This document shows, piece after piece, positions 26,583 to 36,911 of a DNA stretch of 64,000 nucleotides (its first letter is position 1; every line of letters begins with the position of its first letter). Made by a program: the position numbers and the translations under genes. Origin of the DNA: Planctomycetaceae bacterium (lineage in GTDB: Bacteria; Planctomycetota; Planctomycetia; Planctomycetales; Planctomycetaceae); the NCBI GenBank assembly GCA_002722955.1, contig PBMZ01000080.1:1-64000 (forward strand). Direction: 5' to 3'. Below the pieces are notes generated by a model. It made no database searches, was not told the origin of the DNA, and was given only the letters and a program-made list of their open reading frames with translations.

Positions 26583-29078
26583 TCAATCCAAATAAATCAT
26601 CTCGTTCAAGTTCAAAGCCAGCAGGCAGTAAAAGTCCAATGCGCGATCTGGCGTGACTTTGTGTTTGTTCATCAGCCGTTCGACCAAGTCAGTGCCTCGC
26701 TGCACTTCTTCATCCGTTGGCGTTCGCTGAGTGGCTCGGTGCAAGGCCAGCTTGACTTGAGCTTTGACATCGCCAGCCGCTTGCTTTCGCAAGTAGTCGC
26801 CGAAGACCTTGGCTTGAGCGTTCGCAAACTCGCCATTCAACATTCCCAGCGCTTGTGTTGGCTGAGTGGTCTCGAAACGGACCGGACACGTTGCATCGGT
26901 ATCGGCCGCGTCGAATGCTGCCATCATCGGGACGACCAACGAACGCTTGACGTGAATGTAAACGCTGCGTCGTGCTCGCTCTTCCGGAGACGAGTTACCC
27001 CAACCGGCACCAGGTCGCGATTGACCGTGTTTGACTTCTTGCGGAATGACTGGATAGATGCTGGGACCGAACATCTTGGAATTCAAACTGCCATTCACGG
27101 CCAAGACCGTGTCGCGGAGCTCTTCAGCAGTCAAACGCCGCATGTTGAAACGCCAGAACAGATTGTTTTCCGGATCCTTTTCCAATCCAGCGGCGTTGCC
27201 TCGTGACGACATTTGGTAAGCGTTGGACATCATGATTAGCTTGTGCAAGCGTTTCAGCTTCCATCCGCCATCCACCAATTCACTGGCAAGCCAATCAAGC
27301 AATTCGGGGTGAGTTGGCGGCGTGCCTTTGAAACCGAAGTTATTCGCCGAGCGGACGATTCCTCGTCCGAAGTGGAATTGCCAGATGCGGTTTGCCAACA
27401 CCCGAGCCGTCAGCGGATTGTCGCGGTTAACAACCCAGTCCGCGAGGACTCGTCGACGACCACTGGATGGGATCTGCTGCGGGAGCTTTGGAATGGTGGG
27501 ATCGGGAAAGTCCAAGACGGACATGAACCCAGGCTCGACCTTTTCGCCGCGAGCATGGGCACTTCCACGCATCAACACGAATGTCTCCCGAGCATTCCGG
27601 CCGATTTCTCGAACGGTCAGTGCTTGATCCAGTGCCATCGGACGAAATCGTCGAAACTCCTTCTGTTGCTTTTTGAGTGCCAGGTATTCCTTGAACTTCT
27701 CTTTGCTGAGTTTATCTGGAACTCGCTTCTTGAGCAGTGGAACTTTGTGCTGTTCGTGTCGAAACTCTTGCTTTTCGACTTCCTGAAAATCGTTGATGAC
27801 AAGATTCTCGATGTCACGCATCTTCTTGTTGTTCTCATCGACCTTCTTGCGATGCGCGGCGATTTGATCTTGTTGCGCTTTGAGCAACTCGGGCGGAGCA
27901 ATCGGCCGCTGAGTGAAAACATGGCGATCGATCCCGTGAAAGAACGCCATGAAGCGGTAATAGTCCTTCTGAGGAATCGGGTCGAGCTTGTGGTCGTGGC
28001 AGCGTGCACAGTTGATCGTCAGGCCCAAGAAAACCTGGCCCGTCGTCATCACGATATCGTCCAGGTCTTCGTAGAGTTCCTGCACGCGATCAACGGGCTC
28101 GTCTTGCCAGATGCCCAGCCGATAATAGCCCGTCGCGATGATCGTATCGTTCGTGATCTTGTCCAGTTCGTCACCGGCAAGTTGCTCGCGCGTAAACTGA
28201 TCGAAGGGTTTGTCATCGTTGAACGAACGGATGAGATAGTCGCGATACCGCCAAATGTTGGGTTTCGTGCCGTCACGTTCGTAACTGTTGCTTTCCGCGT
28301 AGCGCACCAGATCCATCCAGTGACGGGCCCATTGTTCGCCGTAGTGCTTGGATGCGAGCAGCTCGTCAACAACCTTTTCGAAGGCATTGGGCGAGTCATC
28401 TTTCAGGAACGCCGCAACTTGATCGGGAGTCGGCGGGATGCCAACAAGACTGTAGTGGGCTCGGCGGATCAGCGCGACTTTGTCAGTCGGTCCGGATGGC
28501 TCAAGTCCCGCTTGATCCAAACTCGCAGCGATGAAAGCATCGATTGCGTGCTTTGTCCACTTGGAATTCTTTGGCTTGGGCACTTCGGGACGTTGAATCT
28601 TGCGGAACGACCAAAACTGTTTGGCCTCGTCAGTCACCCGAGGTTCGTGCTTTTCGGCAACCGGCACAGGTGGCTTATCGGCGGGATTCCAGGGCAAGCC
28701 CATCTTGACCCATTGAGTCAGCAACTCGATGTCCGCAGGCCGCAACTTTCCACGCGGCGGCATTTCCAAGTCCCGATAGTTGATGGCATCAAGCAAGATG
28801 CTCTCGCCCACGTTCTTTCGAGAGATCACGAGACCGGAATCTCCGCCCTTCAGCAGGCCGTCCCGAGTTGTCAGCCGGAGGCCGCCTTTAATCTCGGCTT
28901 CGCCGCCGTGGCACTTGTAACAGTTGGCGGCCAAGATTGGCTTGATCTTCGAATCGAAGAACTTAATTTGCTCGGCAGATGGCTTTGCCGCCTTATCGAC
29001 ATTGTCTTGGGCCATTGCCAACGAAGTTGTTGCCAGAAGCAAAACAGCTGTGACATGGCTGACGCGGATTGATCGCAT
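26583..29078 (-). CDS. Planctomycete cytochrome C / DUF1549 / DUF1553 protein
   Basis: 831 residues with a signal peptide (MRSIRVSHVTAVLLLATTSL). PSCyt1 (about 40-130): CYKCH and MPPRG. PSCyt2 (about 165-390): CARCH. A charged coiled-coil insert (about 400-500, rich in Lys/Glu) separates it from PSD1 (about 560-800), with NPLTARVLANRIWQFHFG and HPELLDWLA. It carries two covalent haem sites. First gene of the pair with the DUF1501 gene. A 609-codon antisense frame lies across it and is a composition effect. Confidence 0.95.
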   Translation of the reverse strand: MRSIRVSHVTAVLLLATTSLAMAQDNVDKAAKPSAEQIKFFDSKIKPILAANCYKCHGGEAEIKGGLRLTTRDGLLKGGDSGLVISRKNVGESILLDAINYRDLEMPPRGKLRPADIELLTQWVKMGLPWNPADKPPVPVAEKHEPRVTDEAKQFWSFRKIQRPEVPKPKNSKWTKHAIDAFIAASLDQAGLEPSGPTDKVALIRRAHYSLVGIPPTPDQVAAFLKDDSPNAFEKVVDELLASKHYGEQWARHWMDLVRYAESNSYERDGTKPNIWRYRDYLIRSFNDDKPFDQFTREQLAGDELDKITNDTIIATGYYRLGIWQDEPVDRVQELYEDLDDIVMTTGQVFLGLTINCARCHDHKLDPIPQKDYYRFMAFFHGIDRHVFTQRPIAPPELLKAQQDQIAAHRKKVDENNKKMRDIENLVINDFQEVEKQEFRHEQHKVPLLKKRVPDKLSKEKFKEYLALKKQQKEFRRFRPMALDQALTVREIGRNARETFVLMRGSAHARGEKVEPGFMSVLDFPDPTIPKLPQQIPSSGRRRVLADWVVNRDNPLTARVLANRIWQFHFGRGIVRSANNFGFKGTPPTHPELLDWLASELVDGGWKLKRLHKLIMMSNAYQMSSRGNAAGLEKDPENNLFWRFNMRRLTAEELRDTVLAVNGSLNSKMFGPSIYPVIPQEVKHGQSRPGAGWGNSSPEERARRSVYIHVKRSLVVPMMAAFDAADTDATCPVRFETTQPTQALGMLNGEFANAQAKVFGDYLRKQAAGDVKAQVKLALHRATQRTPTDEEVQRGTDLVERLMNKHKVTPDRALDFYCLLALNLNEMIYLD

Positions 29079-29204
29079 AATTCTTTCAGAGTCCTTAGCT
29101 TACGGAAAACCGACAGCGAAAACTTCGCCCTCTTATGATAGCGGAATGACGGCTTGATTCTAGGGTAGCTGACGCTGTGCAATCATGGATCGAGGAACCA
29201 TGGT

Positions 29205-29231
29205 CTCGCCTCCGGCTACGGGCTAAACAAG
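29205..29231. repeat. Half-copy of the CTCGCCT..CGGCTACGGG..TAAAC repeat
   Basis: CTCGCCTCCGGCTACGGGCTAAAC matches the arm found at 31575-31602 and, as a full palindrome, at 55057-55123. It lies in the 334-bp region upstream of the large lipoprotein gene, where no gene was recognised. Confidence 0.55.
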
Positions 29232-29412
29232 CCCTGGGTGTCGATTTCAGACCCATCTTGCAGCGAATTCCGCATTTCATTAACTTTCGCCCCCTCTCCT
29301 CTCCATCACTTCTTGAAACAGTGCGTGCATCAGTTCTATTGGTGTGTTCACCCTTCTCTCACTTCGCGGATTCCGCGCTCGATCTGAGTGTGTGATCTGT
29401 GGAGGTTTCGCA

Positions 29413-31329
29413 ATGAAACTACGGCCAGCCGGACTCCATTGGTTGCTGCTTGTTTGCCTTTCTGGATGCGCGTCGTTTCCAAGTTACAGCTTCCTTGGCG
29501 GTCAGAAGAATCCACCAAGCCACTCAAGCACTGCTAGCGAAATGCTGGCCGAGGCAAGTCGACTTGCCGCAAGAGCTGACATGGACGGCGCAAACCGTTT
29601 GGCCGAGCGTGCTCGTGCACTGCAATCAAGTGGCCGTGGTGGCGGGCAGTTGTCCTACACGAAGCCGCCGAGTTCTCGGACAAAGCCGCGAAGTAGTGTC
29701 AACCTCGCCTCGCGAAAGTCAACCCCGAAGAGTTCAACGGGAATTGGCGGTCGCAGCTTGCCCCGAGTCACTCAAACATCATTCACCACCAAAGGCGGCA
29801 ATCCAAAGACGATTGCACTCTTGCAAAGAGAATTGAAGACGCTTCCACCAGCCGAACGCCAACAATTGATCGATGAATGGAAGGATTTGGAACCAGAAAT
29901 GGTTGCCTTGTTCATCAAGAATCGTCGAGCGACTGGCAAATTGAAATCAAAACCAAGTCCACCCGGCAGTCGAAACAACATTGCCAAGAAGACCAAATCG
30001 GCTCAAGACGTTATCGGGCAAGGTGGGCAATTGACCGCTCCGCCTCCGAATCGTTCGAAAGGTTTGGGAACGGTCACGCCTTGGTCAACCGACGTCGCTT
30101 TCGGGCACAGCAATCCTGGTTCTGAAGAGAGAGTTGCGGGGGCTCGAACTGGCCAGTCGCAATTTGTTCAAACCGGCTTGGCTTCGACATCCTTGCCTGA
30201 AATCAACGCGAACGGACAACGGGGCATTCGTAGTGGCACCAATCCCGTACAGTTTGCGGGGGACATCCAATTGGATGTTGGAGTACCAGAGCCACTGCGT
30301 TCAATCAAAGAGCGTACCGCCAGCGTCGCGATCGCTCCGAGTGAAAGTAGCGCACCCGATTCCATTGCGAGCGACAGAAACGGGAATCCACTGATTGTCA
30401 AACCAGCGTCGATATCGGAAGCGATCGATTCCGACAGCGCAGGACCAAGTTTGAGTCCTGCTGTGGTGACTCAGCCAACACCGACAGCATCGAGCGATTT
30501 AGAACGAGCGTCGGTGGACAACGCATTGAATCCTAAGCCGAGAAACGGAATCGCTGCTTTGGAGCTTCCCGAGACCAACAACCTTGGTGTTCGTTTGGAA
30601 GATGCGGCAAACCCGGGCGACTTGCTTGAGAGACTCATTGCACAGGCCGAAGACGAAGTGGCTCAGTTGCAATTCAACAGCGCTGACACCGATACCTTGA
30701 TCCGCAAACACGTCGACTTGCGGATGCTATATTTGATTTCCGGGCAACAAGAAAAGACGCTGCAGGCGATCCCTATTCCCGAGCCCGTTGATCAAGAATT
30801 CTGGCAGCAGATGTTTTGGGCTATGTCGAATTACTTCGACAAGCAACGGATGCCAGACAACTCGGAACGCGCCAGCCAAACGGTTGCTCAACTACGAACC
30901 GCAGTGGCCAAGCTTCAATCAAGAGCGAAGTTGAATCTTCGCAACGTCTCGTTCTGCCGCAAGATCACCAGTTTTGGGAACTTTGAAGCGTACGACCGTG
31001 ATGAGTTTAGCCCTGGCGAACCCGTTCTGTTGTACGCCGAGGTCGGCAACTTCCGCAGCGTGCCAACATCGGATGGCCAATACCGAACGCTGTTGCGATC
31101 AACGATCCAAATCTATCGTGACAGCGGAAAGCGAGAATTGGTTGCCGAGATACCCTTTGCGGAAACCGAAGACGTTTGCAGCACTCAGCGGCAGGATTAT
31201 TTCCACAGCTACGAGCTTTCGATTCCCAAGCGAAACATTTCATTGGGGCCGCATCTGCTGAAGCTCACGGTAGTCGATGTGATGAGCAACAAAGCATCGA
31301 CACAAACGCTTCGCTTCGTCGGTCGATAA
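29413..31329 (+). CDS. Large lipoprotein of unknown function
   Basis: 638 residues from the ATG at 29413, preceded by GGAGG at 29401-29405. The signal peptide ends in the lipobox LSGC (C about residue 19). A low-complexity Ser/Pro/Arg linker (about 40-260) is followed by a helical segment (LLERLIAQAEDEVAQLQF...) and a beta-rich C-terminal domain (about 520-638) starting CRKITSFGNFEAYDRDEFSPGE. No known family assigned; likely an envelope-anchored structural or scaffold protein. Stand-alone transcription unit. Confidence 0.8.
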   Translation: MKLRPAGLHWLLLVCLSGCASFPSYSFLGGQKNPPSHSSTASEMLAEASRLAARADMDGANRLAERARALQSSGRGGGQLSYTKPPSSRTKPRSSVNLASRKSTPKSSTGIGGRSLPRVTQTSFTTKGGNPKTIALLQRELKTLPPAERQQLIDEWKDLEPEMVALFIKNRRATGKLKSKPSPPGSRNNIAKKTKSAQDVIGQGGQLTAPPPNRSKGLGTVTPWSTDVAFGHSNPGSEERVAGARTGQSQFVQTGLASTSLPEINANGQRGIRSGTNPVQFAGDIQLDVGVPEPLRSIKERTASVAIAPSESSAPDSIASDRNGNPLIVKPASISEAIDSDSAGPSLSPAVVTQPTPTASSDLERASVDNALNPKPRNGIAALELPETNNLGVRLEDAANPGDLLERLIAQAEDEVAQLQFNSADTDTLIRKHVDLRMLYLISGQQEKTLQAIPIPEPVDQEFWQQMFWAMSNYFDKQRMPDNSERASQTVAQLRTAVAKLQSRAKLNLRNVSFCRKITSFGNFEAYDRDEFSPGEPVLLYAEVGNFRSVPTSDGQYRTLLRSTIQIYRDSGKRELVAEIPFAETEDVCSTQRQDYFHSYELSIPKRNISLGPHLLKLTVVDVMSNKASTQTLRFVGR

Positions 31330-31359
31330 CGCCACGCTCTTGTAAGCCGCGGTCGCGCT

Positions 31360-31545
31360 ATGAGATTACCTCAATGGATTCTGAAGCGGTTGCCGTGTAA
31401 AGAATGCCAACCCATTCGCGATCGTGAGCCCTTGCAGATCAAGTGGCCGATCCAAGTCTTCTTGACCGAAGAAGGCGCGAACTTTCGTTGCCACCGTTGT
31501 GGACGAACGGGACTGATCGATCGCAGTGCGATTCCCAGAATGTAG
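31360..31545 (+). CDS. Small zinc-ribbon-like protein
   Basis: 61 residues beginning 30 bp after the lipoprotein gene. Two Cys pairs (CKEC at 13-16 and CHRC at about 44-47) surround a basic and aromatic core, consistent with a small zinc ribbon. No strong Shine-Dalgarno is seen and no family is recognised, but the paired cysteines and the position after the lipoprotein gene favour a real gene. Confidence 0.5.
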   Translation: MRLPQWILKRLPCKECQPIRDREPLQIKWPIQVFLTEEGANFRCHRCGRTGLIDRSAIPRM

Positions 31546-31574
31546 GGAAGGCCCGATCCCAACGAGAAATGCTG

Positions 31575-31602
31575 TCACTGGCCTCGCCTACGGCTGCGGG
31601 TT
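31575..31602. repeat. Half-copy of the CGGCTACGGGTTAAAC-type repeat
   Basis: CTCGCCTACGGCTGCGGGTTAAACGACG resembles 29205-29231 and one arm of 55057-55123. It sits just before the convergent GspE-like gene end. Confidence 0.5.
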
Positions 31603-31613
31603 AAACGACGGCG

Positions 31614-32924
31614 TTACTTGGGATCGGCGGGGAATGATGTCAAGACGCGCATCATCTCTTCAACGGTAGTCTCACCAGCCAAGACCTTCTCGCAGGCGTG
31701 ATCTTCGAGGCGTTGCATTCCCTTGTTGACCGCCAATTCTTCAAGCTCGTCATGCGAAGCGCCGCCAAGAATCGCTCGACGCAATTCGCCATCGACACAC
31801 ATGATTTCGAAAACGCCAGTTCGGCCAGTGTAGCCGGTATTGAAGTTGGTTGGGGACGGGATACCGCGACGCAGCTGAACTTCTTGCGAGTCATCCAGGC
31901 CAAGGAATTCGCGAGCGGCGGCGTCTGCTGTATACATCTCGTTCGACTCAGGGCAAACACGACGCAGCAAACGTTGCGAGATCACGCAGATTAAGCTGTC
32001 GGCAATAAACATCGGCGGGATGCCGAATTCGCGGAACACATCGATCACCGATGACGTGTCGCTGGCATGCAACGTGCTGAGAACCGACACACCCGTCAAC
32101 CCGGCTCGCAAGGCAATGTGCGCTGTTTCGGGGTCTCGAATTTCGCCGACCATCATGACGTCGGGGTCTTGCCGTAAGACGCCGCGCAGTGCCTCGACAA
32201 AGGTAAAGTCGATCTTCGAGTCGACCTGAATCTGATTGATTCCGTTCAATCGACGTTCCACCGGATCCTCGATGGTGACGAGACTTCGAGACGGATTGTT
32301 CAAAGCTTCCAGGCAAGTATACATGGTCGTGCTCTTGCCCGATCCGACTGGACCAGCGCTCAGAATCACGCCGTAAGGAGTTCGCAGCTGACTCTCGACC
32401 TTTTGAATCTGATTATCGTCCATGCCCAATTCAGACATGCTCTGATATTGCTCTTCGTCGGGCATCAACCTCAAGACCAGTCGCTCGCCGTGAATTGTTG
32501 GGCCGCTGCCAACACGAATGTCGCGTTTGTGACGAAGCACTGCGTTCGATATGTGCCCATCTTGCGCCATCCGCCGCTCGGTGATGTCCATGTTGGCCAT
32601 CAACTTCACACGTGAGATGACTTGCGATTGAATATCTGGCTGCAACTGCATGACATCATGCAGCAATCCGTCGACCCGCAAACGAACTCGCAAGCCGTCG
32701 GCATTGGGGTCTAGGTGGATGTCGGTGGCGCGGAGCTGAAAGGATCGCTCGAGCAATAAATCGACGAGGGGCCCGGGGCCGACGACCTCGACCAGCTCCT
32801 TCAACTCTTCTTGCAACGCCTTCTGACGAGCGTCTGTTGGGATGGCGTTTCCGCTCTTGAGGTCGGCCACGACTTTCTCGGCTTCAGTTTCCGCTTCGCT
32901 GTTGAGCGTGCTGGGGTCGGTCAT
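31614..32924 (-). CDS. GspE/PulE/PilB-type secretion ATPase
   Basis: 436 residues from the ATG at 32924 (GGAGAAG upstream); a longer frame exists but is not family-like. Walker [11 protein letters not shown], the Asp box and Walker B region [13 protein letters not shown], and the His box ([11 protein letters not shown]) are intact. The zinc tetracysteine module normally present between RVCP and NTGYTGRTG has lost all but one cysteine ([10 protein letters not shown]...). It probably powers a type II/IV-like assembly machine, but no pilin or secretin genes are near. It follows the STAS gene by 50 bp. Confidence 0.9.
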   Translation of the reverse strand: MTDPSTLNSEAETEAEKVVADLKSGNAIPTDARQKALQEELKELVEVVGPGPLVDLLLERSFQLRATDIHLDPNADGLRVRLRVDGLLHDVMQLQPDIQSQVISRVKLMANMDITERRMAQDGHISNAVLRHKRDIRVGSGPTIHGERLVLRLMPDEEQYQSMSELGMDDNQIQKVESQLRTPYGVILSAGPVGSGKSTTMYTCLEALNNPSRSLVTIEDPVERRLNGINQIQVDSKIDFTFVEALRGVLRQDPDVMMVGEIRDPETAHIALRAGLTGVSVLSTLHASDTSSVIDVFREFGIPPMFIADSLICVISQRLLRRVCPESNEMYTADAAAREFLGLDDSQEVQLRRGIPSPTNFNTGYTGRTGVFEIMCVDGELRRAILGGASHDELEELAVNKGMQRLEDHACEKVLAGETTVEEMMRVLTSFPADPK

Positions 32925-32974
32925 CGAACTCTTCTCCAACGGTTCGAAATGCGAATTTGCGGAGCAACCACGCG

Positions 32975-33604
32975 TTACAACACGCCGTAAGCTCCGATTC
33001 CAATACAGGCGACGATGAGCAAAACGCCGATCGCTCGCCACAAGCCATCTTCTTTGGTTGCAGAAATCAAACCCGCGACGAATCCGAAGCCAGCACAACC
33101 ATATTGAATGGGACTTGTGACAAGGGTGTCAAATCGTCCCGTTTTTGCCATGACGACCGCAATAACCGCGACCGCTGCAGCCAAGCACCCCAAGACTGTC
33201 AACATCGACGAGCCAGGGACTTTCGGCGGCACAATACCAAGGCTATCTTCGGCCTCTTCACGCGAAGTGGTGATGGACCAAATACTGGTCAAGCCTGCCA
33301 ATGCAAGCACTTCACGAACAGTTTCGTGGGTGTTGATGACAGCGAATCTGGATCGATCGCTGCTCGCATAGTTCTTCCAGAGCCGGATGATCAAGGCGAC
33401 CATCGCGCTTCCCATATAGGTCAATTCGCTGAGATCGACGACCAACGGAAGCGACGAGTCACTTTCGTCAAGCTTTGCCAAGACGTCTGTACCAACACGC
33501 TCGATCTCGCTCCATTGAGCATCGTTCAAAGCTGGTAACAACGAGACTACCGAGTAGCCTTGCGCGGGACTGAAGCGATAGGGACCTTCGCTCACGACCA
33601 TCAT
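32975..33604 (-). CDS. STAS-domain membrane protein
   Basis: 209 residues. The STAS fold (about 5-115) contains [23 protein letters not shown], in which the anti-sigma antagonist phospho-acceptor Ser is in the GSA motif. The C-terminal part has two hydrophobic segments (about 133-155 and 165-205), which is unusual for SpoIIAA-like antagonists. The start is ambiguous: ATGs at 33604 and 33601 and a GTG at 33595 all lie near GGAGA. It may regulate a kinase or anti-sigma factor, possibly relating to the adjacent ATPase. Confidence 0.8.
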   Translation of the reverse strand: MMVVSEGPYRFSPAQGYSVVSLLPALNDAQWSEIERVGTDVLAKLDESDSSLPLVVDLSELTYMGSAMVALIIRLWKNYASSDRSRFAVINTHETVREVLALAGLTSIWSITTSREEAEDSLGIVPPKVPGSSMLTVLGCLAAAVAVIAVVMAKTGRFDTLVTSPIQYGCAGFGFVAGLISATKEDGLWRAIGVLLIVACIGIGAYGVL

Positions 33605-33982
33605 TCTCCAAAGTTGCAGACTCTCTGTGCGGTCAAGAAGGGGCCCACACCCATTCTCACATCGAGCACTGATGTCTTCTGTAATCTACTGGAATCGTCA
33701 AACTAGAGACAGAGGGAAACTTCGAATTCCGCAAACTTTTCGATTGAGTGATGAAGGTGGCTGGGGTTGAGTCTTCGAGCCCCCGGCAAGACTACAACTG
33801 GGGCTCAAAGCCTCGACCCCAGCCACTCCACATAATACGACATCTGATGGCACGCTCTTTCCCATATCTCGCCTGTTTCCGTAGCCTTGTCGCGATTGCT
33901 ACAATGTTCCCTGCTATTTCGGGCCGGACGCCGCGCCGACGGCCGCTAGTTAAACAAAACGGTTACGCCAAGAATCTCCAAA
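33605..33982. other. Intergenic region between divergent genes
   Basis: About 378 bp upstream of both the STAS gene and the lone DUF1501 gene. It holds the hairpin repeat at 33757-33826; no other gene or RNA was recognised. Confidence 0.55.
33757..33826. repeat. Long inverted repeat GTGGCTGGGGT..ACCCCAGCCAC
   Basis: The arms GTGGCTGGGGTtGAG...GAGCCCC and GGGGCTC...CTCgACCCCAGCCAC pair over about 27 bp with few mismatches and a 15-nt loop. It lies in the 5' region of the DUF1501 gene. A dispersed-repeat or cruciform element is likely. Confidence 0.85.
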
Positions 33983-35446
33983 ATGTCCCCAATCGAAGAA
34001 TACCAACTACAATTGACGCGCCGGCAGCTTCTTTCGCAAACACGAGGATGTCTCGGGGCAGCAGCGTTAGCGACTCTGTTGGCAAGCGACGCAGCAGCAG
34101 CGCCGGATAGCGGACGCGTTCCAACTGGTGGTTTGCCTGGATTGCCTCATTTTCCCGCGAAAGCAAAGCGGGTGATCTATCTTTTCATGGCTGGTGGCCC
34201 CAGCCACATCGATCTGTTCGACTACAAACCCGTGCTTAGGAAACTTCACGGACAGGAGCTTCCGGATTCCGTCCGGCGAGGTCAGCGGCTGACCGGCATG
34301 ACGAGCGGTCAGAAGTCGTTTCCCTGCGTCGCCCCCATGTTCAAGTTCGAGCGATTCGGAGAACGCGGGACTTGGGTCAACGGCGAAATCTTGCCTCACA
34401 CTGCATCCATCGCGGACGACATTGCCATCATCCGCACGATGAATACTGAGGCGATCAATCACGACCCGGCGATTACGTACATCAACACGGGAACGCAACA
34501 ACTCGGCCGACCTAGCTTTGGCTCTTGGATCAGCTACGGTCTGGGAAGTCCCAACCGGAACTTGCCCGCCTATGTGACGATGATTTCGGTGGGGGCGATG
34601 CCCGGTCAAGCACTGTATTCGCGGCTGTGGGGAAGTGGATTCTTGCCCTCTCGGCATCAAGGCGTCCAATTCCGAAGCGGCGGCGATCCGGTGCTGTACT
34701 TGTCGAACCCGCCCGGAGTGGATAAGGCGCTGCGCCGCAAGATGCTCGACGGACTCGCCGAATTGAATGCTGAGAATTACGAGCTATCTGGCGACCCGGA
34801 AGTGCAAACTCGGATCGCTCAGTACGAGATGGCTTACCGAATGCAAACTTCGGTCCCTGATCTGATGAATCTATCCGATGAGCCAAAATCAACGTTCGAG
34901 CTTTATGGCGAGGATTCCTCGAAGCCGGGCACGTTTGCGGCGAATTGCATCTTGGCTCGACGATTGGCCGAACGCGATGTGCCGTTTGTGCAACTCTTCC
35001 ATCGAGGCTGGGATCAGCACGGGGGCCTTCCCAACAACATTCGCAAAAACTGCAAGAGTACCGATCAACCAGCGGCGGGTTTGGTCAAGGACCTGAAACA
35101 ACGCGGCATGCTGGAAGATACCGTCGTCATCGTTGGCGGCGAGTTTGGAAGGACGATCTACAGCCAAGGTAAGCTGACCAAAGATAACCACGGTCGAGAT
35201 CACCACGGCCGTTGCTTTTCCACTTGGGTTGCCGGTGGTGGCTTTAAGCCGGGCATCGACTACGGCGAGACCGACGATCACTGCTACAACATCGTCAAGG
35301 ATCCTGTGCACATCAACGATCTGAATGCCACCGTTTTGAAGTGCTTGGGCATCGACCACCATCGCTTCACTGTTAAACACCAAGGTCTCGACTGGCGACT
35401 GACGGGCGTCGAAGGCGCTGATGTCATCGACGAGCTGCTGGCGTAA
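33983..35446 (+). CDS. DUF1501 domain-containing protein (unpaired)
   Basis: 487 residues. Tat-like N-terminus [12 protein letters not shown], then the sulfatase-superfamily core: [48 protein letters not shown] and the C-terminal [25 protein letters not shown]. Unlike the two other DUF1501 genes here, it has no adjacent DUF1549/DUF1553 cytochrome. Its partner may be the PVC CxxCH protein at 37 kb, but this is inference. Confidence 0.94.
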   Translation: MSPIEEYQLQLTRRQLLSQTRGCLGAAALATLLASDAAAAPDSGRVPTGGLPGLPHFPAKAKRVIYLFMAGGPSHIDLFDYKPVLRKLHGQELPDSVRRGQRLTGMTSGQKSFPCVAPMFKFERFGERGTWVNGEILPHTASIADDIAIIRTMNTEAINHDPAITYINTGTQQLGRPSFGSWISYGLGSPNRNLPAYVTMISVGAMPGQALYSRLWGSGFLPSRHQGVQFRSGGDPVLYLSNPPGVDKALRRKMLDGLAELNAENYELSGDPEVQTRIAQYEMAYRMQTSVPDLMNLSDEPKSTFELYGEDSSKPGTFAANCILARRLAERDVPFVQLFHRGWDQHGGLPNNIRKNCKSTDQPAAGLVKDLKQRGMLEDTVVIVGGEFGRTIYSQGKLTKDNHGRDHHGRCFSTWVAGGGFKPGIDYGETDDHCYNIVKDPVHINDLNATVLKCLGIDHHRFTVKHQGLDWRLTGVEGADVIDELLA

Positions 35447-35461
35447 ACCTCTGCGGATTTC

Positions 35462-35542
35462 GTTTAACGCCAAGCCGGCAGGCGCCGGCGCTAACGAGTG
35501 TCGCGTTAGAGCGTGCCGGCGTCTGCCGGCTTGGCGTTAAAC
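35462..35542. repeat. Inverted repeat GTTTAACGCCAAGCCGGCAG..
   Basis: Arms begin GTTTAACGCCAAGCCGGCAG and end in its complement CTGCCGGCTTGGCGTTAAAC; the stem is about 28 bp with a GC-rich inner part. It lies between the convergent DUF1501 and Tat-protein genes, where it could act as a bidirectional terminator. Confidence 0.88.
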
Positions 35543-35561
35543 AAATGTGCTGTCGACACAC

Positions 35562-36824
35562 TCAAGACGTCGGCGACGCATCCAAATCCACATGCGGGGC
35601 GTGAGGATAATCCACAGGCGTGTAGCTAATGCCGAGTTCAGGCGTCGCTATCAATTTGTTGCCTTCATGGATCGACGTCAGCGCCGCATCCAAGATTCCA
35701 CCCGACAGCAAGGTACGCTCAACGGGATAAGTGGGCCGCCGGGTGTGAATCATTCGTTCGCAAGCCTTCAGCAAGTAGGCAAAGTGCGGGACGGCCGGTT
35801 TTAAGCGTTCCTCGAAATAAGTTGCCTTCGCCTCAGAGTCCCCTTTCAGTTTGACTGCGGTTGAGATGCCATGAAGGAACTGAGAGAACATCACAACGGC
35901 TCCTTGGAAGCCATCGTTGTATCGAAAGAGGAATAGCGAGGCTTTATTGTCCGAAAACGGGTTCGTCCCGCTTGCCCCCGGCGTCACTTTGATGGCCGCC
36001 TGCAATGTTTTCTTGTCGACGATTCCGTCTTCAACGGCTTTCCACGCAGATTCACCCTGTAAACACTGCACAGATTTGACACCGGATTCCGCCCCCTTTC
36101 TTCTTTCGACAATACATTGGTAGCAGTCAAGCGTGTGAAAGCCGTAGATGTCCAAGCCTGAATAACCAACGCCAACTGCCGTTTCGATTTCGCATCTCAT
36201 AGGGAGTTTTAAGTCGGGCTTTCGGAATGTCGTTGGCAAGGACGAGCTAGCCATAAAGGGTATCTTGAGCTGCTTAGCTCGGTCATACATCCATTTGGCG
36301 TCTTTCCATTGTGGTCCGAGATGCTTGTCATTGAAGACTGGCACGACGTGGTCAAACTTTTCGAAAGTGTCTGTGATTTCCTTAAAGAAGCGGCGGCGCG
36401 GGTACAGATGTTGGCCCTTCTCGTTGTAAGGATACTTGCCGTGCTCGCCAACACTGATCACGCCATCCACTGGAATGCCATTACCGCCCACCGTGATTGT
36501 TTCCTCGATTGTGTCGAAGATGGGAAAGCCATGCTCTTTTGACAGCTTGCGGGCGAGGTCCTTAGGGCCGAATTGATCGACGTACATCGACACGACTTTC
36601 AATGCTGGTCCTTTCCCTCCGTCCTGTTTCCAACCTTCCAAGATTTTGCCCACGATGACATCGGCATGCAGAAGCTTCTCGTATCGAGTCACGATGGCCG
36701 CGACGCGTTTCGGTTGAACTGATGCAGCTACAGCATTTGATGAGACCGCGCTTGCAGCAAAGGCGGCCGTTGCTCCAGCAAGCCATTCACGACGAGTCAA
36801 TTGAGTGTTGGGCTGACTGACCAT
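35562..36824 (-). CDS. Tat-exported protein of unknown function
   Basis: 420 residues from the ATG at 36824, chosen because LTRREWLAGATAAFAASAV follows at once as a twin-arginine signal. The mature part is globular with conserved-looking motifs (VDGVISVGEHGKYPYNEKG, VPVFNDKHLG, SSLPTTFRKPDL). The pattern of a Tat-exported planctomycete family is clear but I know no assigned function. Tat export implies folding or cofactor loading before export. Confidence 0.8.
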   Translation of the reverse strand: MVSQPNTQLTRREWLAGATAAFAASAVSSNAVAASVQPKRVAAIVTRYEKLLHADVIVGKILEGWKQDGGKGPALKVVSMYVDQFGPKDLARKLSKEHGFPIFDTIEETITVGGNGIPVDGVISVGEHGKYPYNEKGQHLYPRRRFFKEITDTFEKFDHVVPVFNDKHLGPQWKDAKWMYDRAKQLKIPFMASSSLPTTFRKPDLKLPMRCEIETAVGVGYSGLDIYGFHTLDCYQCIVERRKGAESGVKSVQCLQGESAWKAVEDGIVDKKTLQAAIKVTPGASGTNPFSDNKASLFLFRYNDGFQGAVVMFSQFLHGISTAVKLKGDSEAKATYFEERLKPAVPHFAYLLKACERMIHTRRPTYPVERTLLSGGILDAALTSIHEGNKLIATPELGISYTPVDYPHAPHVDLDASPTS

Positions 36825-36911
36825 GTTGATCACTTTTCTATTTGTTGTGAGCAGGAGTGGATTGCCTTTTCGACACACTCGACAAACAATGGCTGACGGA
36901 GTGCGACGAGA

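Noticed and set aside
27243-29072. 609-codon plus-strand open frame antisense to the cytochrome gene
   Set aside because: It mirrors the DUF1549/DUF1553 gene codon for codon, has no recognisable family motifs, and its length follows from codon bias of the real gene.
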